43,302 nucleotides of DNA from a virus. Where the stretch lies: positions 1-43,302 of the IMG/VR virus record IMGVR_UViG_3300034072_000812. One strand, given 5' to 3'. A model generated the notes under the pieces. It was not told the DNA's origin, did not search any database, and worked only from the letters and a program-made list of their open reading frames with translations. Both the position numbers and the translations under genes were made by a program. Shown here one piece after another: positions 7,617-14,979 of the stretch. Position 1 is the first letter of the stretch, and every line of letters starts with the position of its first letter.

Positions 7617-8677
7617 CAAACCCCACCCCACACGGGCAAGTGCCCGAGGCGTTAATTGATCTGATCGACGCCTACGCAGAGACACGGCACCGCTGCGGCG
7701 GCATCTACAACGCCAAGACAGAGGCTGCGCGCAAGGCTGTGATTGAGGCATTGAGCGGGGTGCAGGCACTCAGCGCAGCGCCAGCAGAAGTGCAAAGCCC
7801 CTGGAGCCGTGCGCTTGAAATCCGCATGGCCCAGGGTTGGAAGCTCAAGGGCGACCGCGTTCCCGTGCTTTACACCGACTCTATCAACGGCGAAGGCGTC
7901 GGAAGGGACGATCTGTGGCTCTGCACAACCGGAGCCCTCGCAGCATCACCCACACCCCCAGCAGAGCAGCAAGCCATGACTGTGATTGATGCGGAGCAAT
8001 GGGAGCCGTGCTCACCGTCTTGGATTGCGCGTGGCGGAGATTGCGCTGCAGCTCCTCGCGTCTGGAATGCTGCAACCTGCAATCACTGGCACCCTAAAGC
8101 CGCCCCCACGGCAGCACCCCAGCAGGAGGCGCAGGAGCCTTCACACCGAGAAACGGTTGATGTGGTCGGTGTTCGTAGCAACGGCGAGCACGTCAATCTT
8201 GGAAAGATCGCTATGCCTCCGCGCATGAAGGCCCGAGAAATCGCAATCGAGCAGTTCGGTAGCTTTAAAGATGATGACGGCTCCGACGCCGAGATGTGTT
8301 TTGGCGCGCTTGAATACTTCCTTGAATGGCTGATTCAGCAAGGATGGTCTAAAGCACCCCAGCCAGCGCCTGCGCCGCTGAGTGATGACGTTGTGAAGGA
8401 TGCTGCGCGGTATCGGTGGTTGCGAGAGCATGAAGGTGCGGACGGCTTGATCAGAAGCGATTGCCGTGGTCTATATCTGCCGCAGCGAGACGCACTGGAT
8501 TCAGCCGTTGACGCATTGTTGTTCACGACTCCATCTCAGCGCGGAGAAATTGCAGGCGACGGGAAGCCATGCAATAACGATCACGACCCAGACTGTCGTT
8601 GGCCTGACTGCCGATGTCGAGAGCGAGAAAGAATGGCAGCGGCCATCGACGCAGCCCGCAAGCAAGGAGGTGCGTGA
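7613..8677 (+). CDS. Large mosaic phage accessory protein
   Basis: 354 aa made of several modules that recur in phage hypothetical proteins: an N-terminal helical part (VPEALIDLIDAYAETRHRC), a middle Cys/Trp part (EQWEPCSPSWIARGGDC, near residue 125), and a C-terminal DAARYRWLREHEG module near 268. Ala/Pro linkers join them, ending in a Cys-rich patch and ERMAAAIDAARKQGG. Start 7613 is set by ATGA overlap; the stop is shared with the next gene's start. Function unknown. Confidence 0.65.
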   Translation: MTNPTPHGQVPEALIDLIDAYAETRHRCGGIYNAKTEAARKAVIEALSGVQALSAAPAEVQSPWSRALEIRMAQGWKLKGDRVPVLYTDSINGEGVGRDDLWLCTTGALAASPTPPAEQQAMTVIDAEQWEPCSPSWIARGGDCAAAPRVWNAATCNHWHPKAAPTAAPQQEAQEPSHRETVDVVGVRSNGEHVNLGKIAMPPRMKAREIAIEQFGSFKDDDGSDAEMCFGALEYFLEWLIQQGWSKAPQPAPAPLSDDVVKDAARYRWLREHEGADGLIRSDCRGLYLPQRDALDSAVDALLFTTPSQRGEIAGDGKPCNNDHDPDCRWPDCRCRERERMAAAIDAARKQGGA

Positions 8678-8868
8678 TGCAACCGTGGGCTAAATGGTGC
8701 TTTGCGCACCGCATGGGCTGGGTTGTTTTTGCTGTGCTGATTGTCGGCCTCCCGGTTTATTTGCTGATCGGGTGCTATCAAGGCGCAGTAGAGCTTGCAA
8801 AAGAGTGGGCGGGCGACTGGCGCAGTATTCAACGATTTGCAAAACAATTGGGAGCAAACCATGACTGA
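8677..8868 (+). CDS. Small single-pass membrane protein (63 aa)
   Basis: 63 aa with one strong hydrophobic helix at about residues 14-34 (MGWVVFAVLIVGLPVYLLIG) and a charged C-terminal tail. A perfect AGGAGG sits at 8665-8670, seven bases before the ATG, which overlaps the previous TGA. The strength of the ribosome site stands out in this cluster. A role at the inner membrane is likely; which one is unknown. Confidence 0.7.
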   Translation: MQPWAKWCFAHRMGWVVFAVLIVGLPVYLLIGCYQGAVELAKEWAGDWRSIQRFAKQLGANHD

Positions 8869-9040
8869 GAAAAAACAGCCGACAGATGACGAGCTGGATA
8901 CGCTCATTGATGAAGTGGCGGGCCTCGATTCATCGAACGAGGCATTCAGAGAATTCGCCCGCGCAGTCCTCGAAAAGTGGGGCACGCCACAGCCAGTTGT
9001 GCGGGAGCAGAAGGAGTGCACATGCAGCAATCGGAGTTGA
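8861..9040 (+). CDS. Small acidic protein, possibly truncated by HNH insertion
   Basis: 59 aa: an acidic helical start (DDELDTLIDEVAGLD), EFARAVLEKWGTPQPV, then REQKECTCSNRS. The WGTPQPV segment is often internal in phage proteins of this kind. Its last codons overlap the start of the HNH gene at 9022, so the natural C-terminus may have been lost when that gene entered. GGGAGCA precedes the start. Confidence 0.6.
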   Translation: MTEKKQPTDDELDTLIDEVAGLDSSNEAFREFARAVLEKWGTPQPVVREQKECTCSNRS

Positions 9041-9546
9041 AACAATTACTGCATTACGATGCGCCTACTGGAATTTTCCGTTGGAGGTTCTGCAAAAACC
9101 GCCATATGCAACCATGGGACATTGCTGGAGTACCAACAAAAAGACAGGGGTACATCAAGATCATGATCAACAGGAAATCGTATCTGGCACATAGATTGGC
9201 ATGGTTGTACGTTACAGGATCAATGCCCAAAAGTCACATTGACCACATCAACGGAGATAAGGCAGACAACAGAATCCAGAACCTGAGAGAAGCAGACAAT
9301 GCAACAAATCATTGGAATGAACCACTGAGGTCTGCCAACAAATCAGGTCATAAAGGTGTTTGGATGAACAAAAACACCAAGAAATGGCAAACTGGATTGC
9401 GCTTCAATGGGGTACAAGTTTCTGCTGGAAGCTTTGAAAACTTGGAAGATGCCGCATCCGCAATCCGAGCGCTTAGAGAAAAATGCCATGGAGAGTATGC
9501 AAACCACGGCCTCACGCAGAACGGAGGCCAGCATGGCACTGAGTGA
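9022..9546 (+). CDS. HNH homing endonuclease with AP2-like DNA-binding domain
   Basis: 174 aa. The N-terminal part QLLHYDAPTGIFRWR leads to the nuclease centre LAHRLAWLY, IDHINGDKADNRIQNLR (HNH, residues 74-92). After that comes an AP2-type three-strand domain (HKGVWMNKNTKKWQTGLRF ... AGSFENLEDAASAIRA). The gene is visibly more AT-rich than its neighbours and overlaps both of them, as expected of a recently arrived homing gene. Its start follows AAGGAG at about 9010. It is a paralogue of the gene at 39913-40410 in the other arm. Confidence 0.9.
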   Translation: MQQSELKQLLHYDAPTGIFRWRFCKNRHMQPWDIAGVPTKRQGYIKIMINRKSYLAHRLAWLYVTGSMPKSHIDHINGDKADNRIQNLREADNATNHWNEPLRSANKSGHKGVWMNKNTKKWQTGLRFNGVQVSAGSFENLEDAASAIRALREKCHGEYANHGLTQNGGQHGTE

Positions 9547-9799
9547 CGACAAGCTTTGGGATTTGTGGAACGCGCAAGGCACAGACGACATGAGCTGCGC
9601 AGAGGCATTTGTCTTCGCCCGAGCCATCGAGACCGAAGTCCGCAAGCAGGACACCGAGCTGATTCGGCAGATGCACGATGCCATGAGTAACCTAACAACA
9701 CTCTGCATGAGCGGCGGATCACCATTGTTTATGACAGAGTTTGACCGCCTCATTGAAGCCACCACCGCAGCCCGAGCAAGGCTGGGAGAAAAGCCATGA
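9533..9799 (+). CDS. Hypothetical phage protein (88 aa)
   Basis: 88 aa, all-helical looking, beginning MALSDDKLWDLWNAQG and containing CAEAFVFARAIETEVRKQD, a pattern found in many small phage proteins. ACGGAGG before its ATG lies inside the end of the HNH gene, and the two overlap by 14 bases. Function unknown. Confidence 0.65.
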   Translation: MALSDDKLWDLWNAQGTDDMSCAEAFVFARAIETEVRKQDTELIRQMHDAMSNLTTLCMSGGSPLFMTEFDRLIEATTAARARLGEKP

Positions 9800-9951
9800 G
9801 CCGCCGATCCCGAGAGCGCGGAGACAAGCGCGAACGATGGGACTTCCAGCCCGACTGGCGCGAAGAGCGGGACAACGACGACGACGAGCTACCGGAGCGG
9901 GACGACGACGATCCACCGCCCGCAAACACTTTTCACATAGGCCGCCATTGA
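9796..9951 (+). CDS. Small highly charged protein (51 aa)
   Basis: 51 aa, with an Arg-rich start MSRRSRERGDKRERW and a strongly acidic middle (NDDDELPERDDDD). The stop codon lies in the loop of the terminator at 9939. It is coupled by ATGA to the preceding gene. The composition suggests an intrinsically disordered protein. Confidence 0.55.
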   Translation: MSRRSRERGDKRERWDFQPDWREERDNDDDELPERDDDDPPPANTFHIGRH

Positions 9952-9964
9952 GCGGCTTTTCTTT
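9939..9964 (+). terminator. Rho-independent terminator
   Basis: GCCGC and GCGGC pair (extended by G-U and A-T) around a CATTGA loop that contains the stop of the preceding gene, followed by TTTTCTTTT. Confidence 0.7.
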
Positions 9965-9976
9965 TGGAGAAGCGAG

Positions 9977-10264
9977 ATGGCAAACGCACGCTGCACCGAC
10001 TGCAAATACTGCATCAAGCAAGACACCGGATACTCAAACTATACGGTTGAGGGTTGTGATGCGGATTGCCTGCTGGGTCTAAACCCCGCACTACCTGATG
10101 ACGCTTTCTACGGCAAAGCCGGGTCGCTCGACTATGCGGCAACCTGCATCCGCTTTCAAGCTGGCAATCCGGTCGAGGTTGACGTCGATCACGATCAAGG
10201 AGCGCTGGAAGAGTATTCGGACGATCCGGAAATCAAGGCGCTATTGCGCTCATACAACGCGTAA
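9977..10264 (+). CDS. Cys-containing hypothetical protein (95 aa)
   Basis: 95 aa. Cysteines cluster at the N-terminus (ARCTDCKYC near residue 4) with further Cys at CDADC near 27 and one near 55, suggesting a metal site. The C-terminal part is acidic. TTGGAGA precedes the start, and the gene stands alone between two terminators. No family is recognised. Confidence 0.65.
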   Translation: MANARCTDCKYCIKQDTGYSNYTVEGCDADCLLGLNPALPDDAFYGKAGSLDYAATCIRFQAGNPVEVDVDHDQGALEEYSDDPEIKALLRSYNA

Positions 10265-10269
10265 ACATC

Positions 10270-10295
10270 GCCCCGCATGTCGGGGCTTTTCTTTT
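10270..10295 (+). terminator. Rho-independent terminator upstream of xis-int
   Basis: GCCCCG and CGGGGC form a 6-bp stem with a CATGT loop, followed by TTTTCTTTTT. It insulates the integration genes from the upstream operon. Confidence 0.8.
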
Positions 10296-10306
10296 TGGAG
10301 GTCAGG

Positions 10307-10672
10307 ATGACAGCAGCAGAAGCAGCACTGTTCCTGCAAGTATCCAAGCGGCAGGTCTATACACTCGCCGCCCCACAAGGCCCAATCCCTTGCGTTCGCA
10401 TTGGGAAGCGGGTCATTTTTGACGAACCCGATTTACTGGAGTTCAAACTATCATGCCGATCTACAAGGACAAAGAAAGAGGCTGCTACGTTTTCGAGTTC
10501 TCGCGCCGTATCGGTGGGGAGCGCGTCCGTGCTACAAAAGCACTTCCAAAAACGTGGACTCGCGCCCAAGCTGACGCCTACGACCGGCAAGAATCCGCAC
10601 GGCTTTATGCGACAGGTTCAGGCATCGAGAAGCCAGAGCGCAGCATCGAGGAAGCTGTCGCTTGTTACCTGA
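10307..10672 (+). CDS. Excisionase-like helix-turn-helix protein
   Basis: 121 aa as an open frame. Residues 1-50 (AAEAALFLQVSKRQVYTLAA, PCVRIGKRVIFDEPDLLEF) are a typical winged-helix/HTH_17 excisionase or AlpA-type domain. The remaining 70 residues overlap the start of the integrase gene in another frame and are Ser/Lys-rich, so they may be dispensable or biologically meaningless. TGGAGGTCAGG lies directly before the ATG. Its place ahead of int suggests it is the recombination directionality factor. Confidence 0.75.
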   Translation: MTAAEAALFLQVSKRQVYTLAAPQGPIPCVRIGKRVIFDEPDLLEFKLSCRSTRTKKEAATFSSSRAVSVGSASVLQKHFQKRGLAPKLTPTTGKNPHGFMRQVQASRSQSAASRKLSLVT

Positions 10673-11412
10673 TCGAGCGGGCGCCAAAACTCAAGCAGGG
10701 GGCCAACGTCGAGCGCGAGCTGGCCCTGATCTATTGGGTCTACCAGGGGCGGATGCTTTCTGAGCTGCCAGCCGTGTGCAAGGAATACGCCCTGAAGGCC
10801 GTGAACGACAAGGGCCAGCCATTGGCACCGGCCTCAATCCGCAACCGCATACGCTACCTCACGGCGGCATGCCGGTACGCTTGGAAGCACCATGATTACT
10901 GCGAGCACGACCCCGGCGAAAAGGTGGTGGTGCCCGAGGTGAAGAACGAGCGCCATCACTATGTTGACCGGGCCACCATGCTCCAACTTTGCAGAGCCAC
11001 ACACAACAAGATGGCGCGCATGGCGGTGCGGATGGCTTTTTACTCGGGGATGCGCCTGTCGGAGATTCTGCGGGCCGTGCCGTCTGGTGGCGTGTGGGTG
11101 CTGCTTGACACCAAGAACGGAGAGCCGCGCAACGTGCCAATTCACCCGAAGGTGGCGGTATGCGCAAGGCACTTCAAAGCCTGCCCGAAAATCACGATCC
11201 AGTTCAATTTCCGCAAGGCCAGGGACGCGTGCAATCTTCCACATCTGCACTTCCACGACCTGCGGCACAGCACGGCCAGCGCAATGCTGGGGGCTGGGGT
11301 TGACCTGTACACCATCGGCAAGGTTTTGGGCCACAAGGACAGCCGCAGCACGCAGCGTTACAGCCATTTGAGCTTGGACGCGGTCACCAGCGCAATCCGC
11401 AAGATTGGCTAG
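10453..11412 (+). CDS. int: Tyrosine integrase
   Basis: 319 aa tyrosine recombinase. The N-terminal SAM-like domain covers about residues 50-150. The catalytic domain shows the first Arg in YSGMRLSEIL near 199, the Lys in TKNGEPR near 220, HDLRHSTAS near 270, LGHKD near 294, and the nucleophile Tyr in TQRYSHLS near 303. It should integrate the phage at the tRNA-Ser-bearing attP that begins at its stop codon. It starts inside the excisionase gene, so the two are made from one transcript. Confidence 0.95.
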   Translation: MPIYKDKERGCYVFEFSRRIGGERVRATKALPKTWTRAQADAYDRQESARLYATGSGIEKPERSIEEAVACYLIERAPKLKQGANVERELALIYWVYQGRMLSELPAVCKEYALKAVNDKGQPLAPASIRNRIRYLTAACRYAWKHHDYCEHDPGEKVVVPEVKNERHHYVDRATMLQLCRATHNKMARMAVRMAFYSGMRLSEILRAVPSGGVWVLLDTKNGEPRNVPIHPKVAVCARHFKACPKITIQFNFRKARDACNLPHLHFHDLRHSTASAMLGAGVDLYTIGKVLGHKDSRSTQRYSHLSLDAVTSAIRKIG

Positions 11413-11431
11413 TTGTCCAAATTTTTACCAG
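11411..11431 (+). repeat. 21-bp direct repeat, copy 1 (integrase arm-type site)
   Basis: The repeat starts AGTTGTCC and ends TTTACCAG, and is identical to 11640-11660. It overlaps the integrase stop codon. Two perfect copies flanking the tRNA-derived core fit arm-type integrase binding sites. Confidence 0.75.
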
Positions 11432-11435
11432 CACA

Positions 11436-11484
11436 CCAAAAAGAAAAAGGCCCGGTGCTATTGATTTAATAGCTACCGGGCCTT
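11436..11484 (-). terminator. Strong hairpin terminator downstream of the tRNA-Ser end
   Basis: AAGGCCCGGT and ACCGGGCCTT pair over 10 bp, followed by a further 6-bp GCTATT/AATAGC stem after one bulged T. On the minus strand it is followed by TTTTTCTTTTT. It begins a few bases after the CCA end of the tRNA segment, so it is probably a tRNA terminator carried by the phage. In the circular phage it could also stop late minus-strand transcription before int. Confidence 0.75.
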
Positions 11485-11488
11485 GATA

Positions 11489-11552
<64 letters not shown>

Positions 11553-11639
11553 TTGCAATCAATAACGATAGCAAGAGAACAGCATGAAATAAGGATTCCT
11601 GCTCATGCATGGAGCGCATTGAGCGCATGAAATGCATGC

Positions 11640-11660
11640 AGTTGTCCAAATTTTTACCAG
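11640..11660 (+). repeat. 21-bp direct repeat, copy 2 (integrase arm-type site)
   Basis: Identical to 11411-11431. It lies on the far side of the tRNA core, next to tandem GAGCGCAT repeats and ATGCATGCA. Confidence 0.75.
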
Positions 11661-11694
11661 TCACTTTCGGCCTACTTCGGCCACGCCTCGCGCA

Positions 11695-12117
11695 TCACTT
11701 GCTGACGCCCTTCACCTTTTCGAAGGTACGCGCCCCGGCAATGCCAAGCATGCCCGTCAGGATGACCCACAGCGCATCCGTGTCCAGCATGGGGGGGTGT
11801 GCCAGGGTTCCCGGAATCCAGCCCTTAGCCTGCATCAATGCCCAGCACCACACCATGAACGGGTAGGCTAGGAACTGGTACGCCATCGCGGCGGCGCCGA
11901 TCCACCCGCAGGCTGGACGCCACCCGGCGACGAAAATGGATGTGTGCGCGGCCTCGGCCTTGTTAACTTCCATCTGCGTCGTGAGCAAGCTGGCGTCTAT
12001 CTTGGCAAGCTCGATCTGAGCGTCCAATCGCTCTTTATCGGTGGTCACCAAGTCGTCAATCACATTGCCAATGGTGCCGATGATGCCGCCCACGGCGGAG
12101 ACTGCGAGGGGGTTCAT
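11695..12117 (-). CDS. Holin, three-transmembrane GTA/phage type
   Basis: 140 aa. A Gly-rich N-terminal part (AVGGIIGTIGNVIDDL), a charged amphipathic helix (TDKERLDAQIELAKIDASLL), then hydrophobic helices near residues 72-95 (GWIGAAAMAYQFLAYPFMVWC) and 112-128 (ALWVILTGMLGIAGA), ending in a basic tail. This fits the 3TM holin family common in proteobacterial phages. It would form the membrane lesion that triggers lysis. It overlaps the endolysin gene by four bases and is the last gene of the late arm. Confidence 0.8.
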   Translation of the reverse strand: MNPLAVSAVGGIIGTIGNVIDDLVTTDKERLDAQIELAKIDASLLTTQMEVNKAEAAHTSIFVAGWRPACGWIGAAAMAYQFLAYPFMVWCWALMQAKGWIPGTLAHPPMLDTDALWVILTGMLGIAGARTFEKVKGVSK

Positions 12118-12620
12118 GCGGCCTCCTTCAATGTGCGGCGAAGCCAGCCCAGCAAAAAGCCACGCTGCGAGCTGTCGCGTGTGATGATCTGTTCGTATCG
12201 GGCCAGCTTCGCTAGGGCGTAGCGGGCCAGAAACAGATCGGCGTCGTAGTTGTTCAATGCAGCCAAGGTCTTCGGGCCTATCTTCCCGTCAGGGGTAGTG
12301 CCAACGACAATTTGCGCCAGCTTCGCTGCAGTGCCCGTGCCTGCGTTGACAGCGAAGTCAAACAGTGTCCGTGCCACATCCTGGCTCTGCACTTCCTCAA
12401 GCCGCAACGGTGTCCAAAAATTGGAGCGGTAGAACCCGCGCACCATTTCAGCCGGTGGAGTGTCTCCAGCATCGATGTAGGCCCACCCTGCCCACTTCGG
12501 CCAAGCGTTGCGCGCAATGCCAGCGTATGTCTGCCCGCCACGGTCGTTCTTGACGGTGTGCAGGACGTAGCCGCCTTCGTTGACGATCATGCGCTCGAAG
12601 GCTGGAAGGAAGTCGCTCAT
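12114..12620 (-). CDS. Endolysin, glycoside hydrolase family 108
   Basis: 168 aa. Starts FLPAFERMIVNEGGYVLH, where the Glu of NEGGY is the catalytic acid of GH108 (ZliS-like) muramidases. It continues GGQTYAGIAR near residue 28 and the peptidoglycan-binding-like domain TPDGKIGPKTLAALN near 110-125. It cleaves the glycan backbone of the host wall at lysis. The start at 12620 is chosen because the family begins there. No signal peptide, so it needs the holin. Confidence 0.88.
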   Translation of the reverse strand: MSDFLPAFERMIVNEGGYVLHTVKNDRGGQTYAGIARNAWPKWAGWAYIDAGDTPPAEMVRGFYRSNFWTPLRLEEVQSQDVARTLFDFAVNAGTGTAAKLAQIVVGTTPDGKIGPKTLAALNNYDADLFLARYALAKLARYEQIITRDSSQRGFLLGWLRRTLKEAA

Positions 12621-12937
12621 TTCGGTGTCACCCCGCTTTTCATGGCTGTCCAAATACCGACAATTGCCCCAACAAAGGTTGTGATATAGCCCAATGGCTT
12701 CGCAGCTTTGCCGATCCACTCCAGCACCTTCATGGCCCCTTTGAAGCTGCGAAAAGCCTCCAGCAGCTCGGCGGTGTCGGCCTTGATGGCGTTGGTCGCG
12801 TCGGTGTTTTCTTTGAGCAAGTTCCGAAACTCGGCTTGCTCCAGCTTCACCGCTGTGATTTCGTCAGTCAGGGAGTCCATGCGCTTGTCGCCGTGGTCGA
12901 GGGCGCGGGCAACGTCTTGCTCGAATTCCTCATTCAT
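12617..12937 (-). CDS. Coiled-coil plus C-terminal membrane helix protein (lysis cassette)
   Basis: 106 aa. Residues 1-70 are a charged coiled coil (DKRMDSLTDEITAVKLEQAE). The end, about 78-100, is a hydrophobic helix (PLGYITTFVGAIVGIWTAM). The build resembles XhlA-type haemolysin/holin accessory proteins and some spanin-like proteins; I cannot tell which. GGGGGAG precedes the ATG. It overlaps the upstream and downstream lysis genes by four bases each, which supports a lysis role. Confidence 0.7.
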   Translation of the reverse strand: MNEEFEQDVARALDHGDKRMDSLTDEITAVKLEQAEFRNLLKENTDATNAIKADTAELLEAFRSFKGAMKVLEWIGKAAKPLGYITTFVGAIVGIWTAMKSGVTPK

Positions 12938-13404
12938 CGCTCCCCCGTTCTTTGCTGCATAGAAACCCCCGCTTCTTCGGGCTGTGAATACATCGTGCGG
13001 GCCATTGCTGCCGCACCGTTTGGCCCATATCGCCAAGGCTCTTTCCAGCCCAGTGCAGCGCCCAATGCCTCTGAGCAAAACCAGCCGCGCTCACTGTCTG
13101 CCAGCCACGGCAGCACAAACCGCACGTTGCCCATCAGGTCATACGGTGCGCCATCGTTCGCGCGGAACCACTCGCGGGCGTAGGGCTCAGCAGCATCAGG
13201 CAGCTCGATAAAGTCCCAGTGCGCCGGGTCGTAGTCAATGCGCTTGAGCCGCACACCGCCATCGATGTAGCTGGCCGATGCGCTCATGCCGTCGCTGAAC
13301 ACCAGTTCGCAGTGGCTGTATGGGCCACGGTCAATCACGCGCACTGCGCGGCTGTAGATGCCCTGCCAGCCCGGTCTGGTGGCTTTGTAGAAGGCGGCGC
13401 GCAT
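12934..13404 (-). CDS. NlpC/P60-like (permuted papain-fold) hydrolase
   Basis: 156 aa. The sequence PYSHCELVFSDG near residue 28 and WFCSEALGAALG near 107 carry the paired His and Cys typical of circularly permuted papain-fold (YiiX/NlpC-like) proteins. FCSE would hold the nucleophile Cys and SHCE the His. Such proteins are phage virion-associated or tail-borne hydrolases. It lies between tail-tip genes and the lysis cassette, so either a tail-assembly or a wall-degrading role fits. Confidence 0.65.
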   Translation of the reverse strand: MRAAFYKATRPGWQGIYSRAVRVIDRGPYSHCELVFSDGMSASASYIDGGVRLKRIDYDPAHWDFIELPDAAEPYAREWFRANDGAPYDLMGNVRFVLPWLADSERGWFCSEALGAALGWKEPWRYGPNGAAAMARTMYSQPEEAGVSMQQRTGER

Positions 13405-13407
13405 AGG

Positions 13408-13896
13408 TCAGCCACCCCGGTACTGTTCGATGTCTTGCACCGGTGCATCCAGAATCTCCAGCGCACGGCCAGCAGCCAGCAGACCAGCAGTCTCCAATGC
13501 CTGCACGCCAGCGCGCAGGTCAGCTCGGTCCAGGTCGATAAAGGTTGCGTCCTGCTGGTCTTTAAGGTCAGCACGCAGTGCGGCTGCCTGCTGACGCTGG
13601 GGCATGGTGGCGGCAGGGTTGTCTAGCGCCGACATCTCCAGCATGACTTTTTCAGCGCGCGTAAAGCGGTTGCGAAACGCCAGCTTGGTGATGTGCCGGG
13701 TGGCAGGCGCAGGCGGTGGTGGCAAAAACACAGGGGCTGACCCTGCCGCACTGGCGTCACGGTCATAGGTCGAGCCAATCAGTTCAGAGTGCAGCCCGTC
13801 CACCTCAATGATTGACGGCGATGAGGGCAATTGGCTGTGCGCCTCCACCACCGCGAAGACGACGCCCAGCGCATTGAGTTGTGCGTAATAAGGCAT
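13408..13896 (-). CDS. Tail-associated hypothetical protein (162 aa)
   Basis: 162 aa beginning MPYYAQLNALGVVFAVVEA, with a Pro-rich stretch (FLPPPPAPATRHITKLAFRNRFT) and a helical C-terminus (QRQQAAALRADLKDQQDATF). The motif LAFRNRFT..EK followed by a helical domain recurs in phage proteins just after tail fibres, and a tail-fibre-assembly or structural role is likely. The start is placed at the second Met by comparison with that pattern. Confidence 0.55.
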   Translation of the reverse strand: MPYYAQLNALGVVFAVVEAHSQLPSSPSIIEVDGLHSELIGSTYDRDASAAGSAPVFLPPPPAPATRHITKLAFRNRFTRAEKVMLEMSALDNPAATMPQRQQAAALRADLKDQQDATFIDLDRADLRAGVQALETAGLLAAGRALEILDAPVQDIEQYRGG

Positions 13897-13897
13897 T

Positions 13898-14311
13898 TCA
13901 GTGGTACTCCGTGACTTGAAAGTTGGTGTTAGCCGTGGTGGCCCCGCCATGATCTACCCGCACAGTCGTTGAATTGGTCAGAGTAAGTCGCGCCCCAACG
14001 GAGCTTGATGAACCAAGCCAGGCGACCTCTGATTTGCTGGTATTGACGGCAGATATGTAGGCCTCGGCACTAGCCGTGGAGCTTGCAGCAATTACCCCGC
14101 GCTGAACGGACTTGATCGCCCGCCCACCGTCTGGCCGCCAGTTTGTAGTGTCGCTGGCGGGGTCGGTGGTACCCGCCCCGGCAGTGATACGCACATAGCG
14201 CTGATGATCTGTAGGGCTTCGGGTCACATTGCCTGCGGCATAGGTGGTGCCGCTAACCCAATATTTCGGGTCGCCCCCGCCGGATGAGAAAAACTGGCTT
14301 GCGGTGCTCAC
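13898..14311 (-). CDS. Virion protein with CBM-like module, GTG start
   Basis: 137 aa. Residues 14-60 contain DPKYWVSGTTYAAGNVTR then PASDTTNWRP, the aromatic pattern of CBM5/12-type carbohydrate-binding modules seen in phage tail tips. A Ser/Thr-rich beta region follows. I choose the GTG at 14311: it has GGAGG six bases upstream, and the adjacent ATG at 14313 belongs to the end (Met-stop) of the upstream gene. It probably helps receptor binding. It shares the module with the gene at 14979-15914. Confidence 0.6.
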   Translation of the reverse strand: MSTASQFFSSGGGDPKYWVSGTTYAAGNVTRSPTDHQRYVRITAGAGTTDPASDTTNWRPDGGRAIKSVQRGVIAASSTASAEAYISAVNTSKSEVAWLGSSSSVGARLTLTNSTTVRVDHGGATTANTNFQVTEYH

Positions 14312-14979
14312 ATGAACCTCCAAGAGTTGGTAATGAAACGAAGCTGGTAGGTGGCAATGAGGTCAAGCGTCATGTCTTCGGCCAAACCCATGATTTGCTT
14401 GCCGCTGCGCGCCAGCTGGTTGTCTTTGCGAGAGTTGGCTACCGTGACCCACACCACATCACCATCCAGCGGGGCGGCAGGGAGGGTGACAGTCACGGCC
14501 CCAGCCGCTTCTAGGGAATAGTGCCGACCAGCAACCGCAGTCACTGCTGCTGCACTGACGTGCTCTAGTGGCAGCCCGTTACTCAATGCCGAGTAATCCC
14601 GCCAAGCCGGAACGCCCGCCGCGTCGGTGGCATAAACGCGGCTTGGCACCGGCGTGGGAATGCCTGCACTTGCCCCTGCCGCCTGGGCGTAGGTCAGCGC
14701 CTCATCTCTCGCGACGCCTGCGACGCCTGCGGCGGCGGCGGCATTACTTGCCGCCGTGCCTGCCGTGCTGGCCGCATCGCCTGCTGCCGCGGCTTTGGCT
14801 TGTGCCTCGTCGGCGTTGTTCTTCACGTTGTTCGCCACTGCTAGCAGTTCGCTATTGAACGTCACCGACATGTGATTGCCGAATGCGTAGGCGCTGGCGT
14901 TGTAGGTGCCTGCCGCCCGCTCTGATAGGGCGGGGAAATTGGGCACCGGCGTCATGCTTGGGACGGGTTGGATTGCCAT
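14308..14979 (-). CDS. Putative tail fibre / appendage protein
   Basis: 223 aa. An N-terminal part (PVPNFPALSERAAGTYNASA), an Ala-rich coiled-coil repeat from about residues 50 to 100 (NNADEAQAKAAAAGDAAS), and a C-terminal beta-rich domain with GAVTVTLPAAPLDGDVVWV near 160. This order, anchor then Ala-rich shaft then beta head, is typical of short phage fibres. The last codon ATG overlaps the next gene's start region. Host-binding role by inference. Confidence 0.65.
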   Translation of the reverse strand: MAIQPVPSMTPVPNFPALSERAAGTYNASAYAFGNHMSVTFNSELLAVANNVKNNADEAQAKAAAAGDAASTAGTAASNAAAAAGVAGVARDEALTYAQAAGASAGIPTPVPSRVYATDAAGVPAWRDYSALSNGLPLEHVSAAAVTAVAGRHYSLEAAGAVTVTLPAAPLDGDVVWVTVANSRKDNQLARSGKQIMGLAEDMTLDLIATYQLRFITNSWRFM

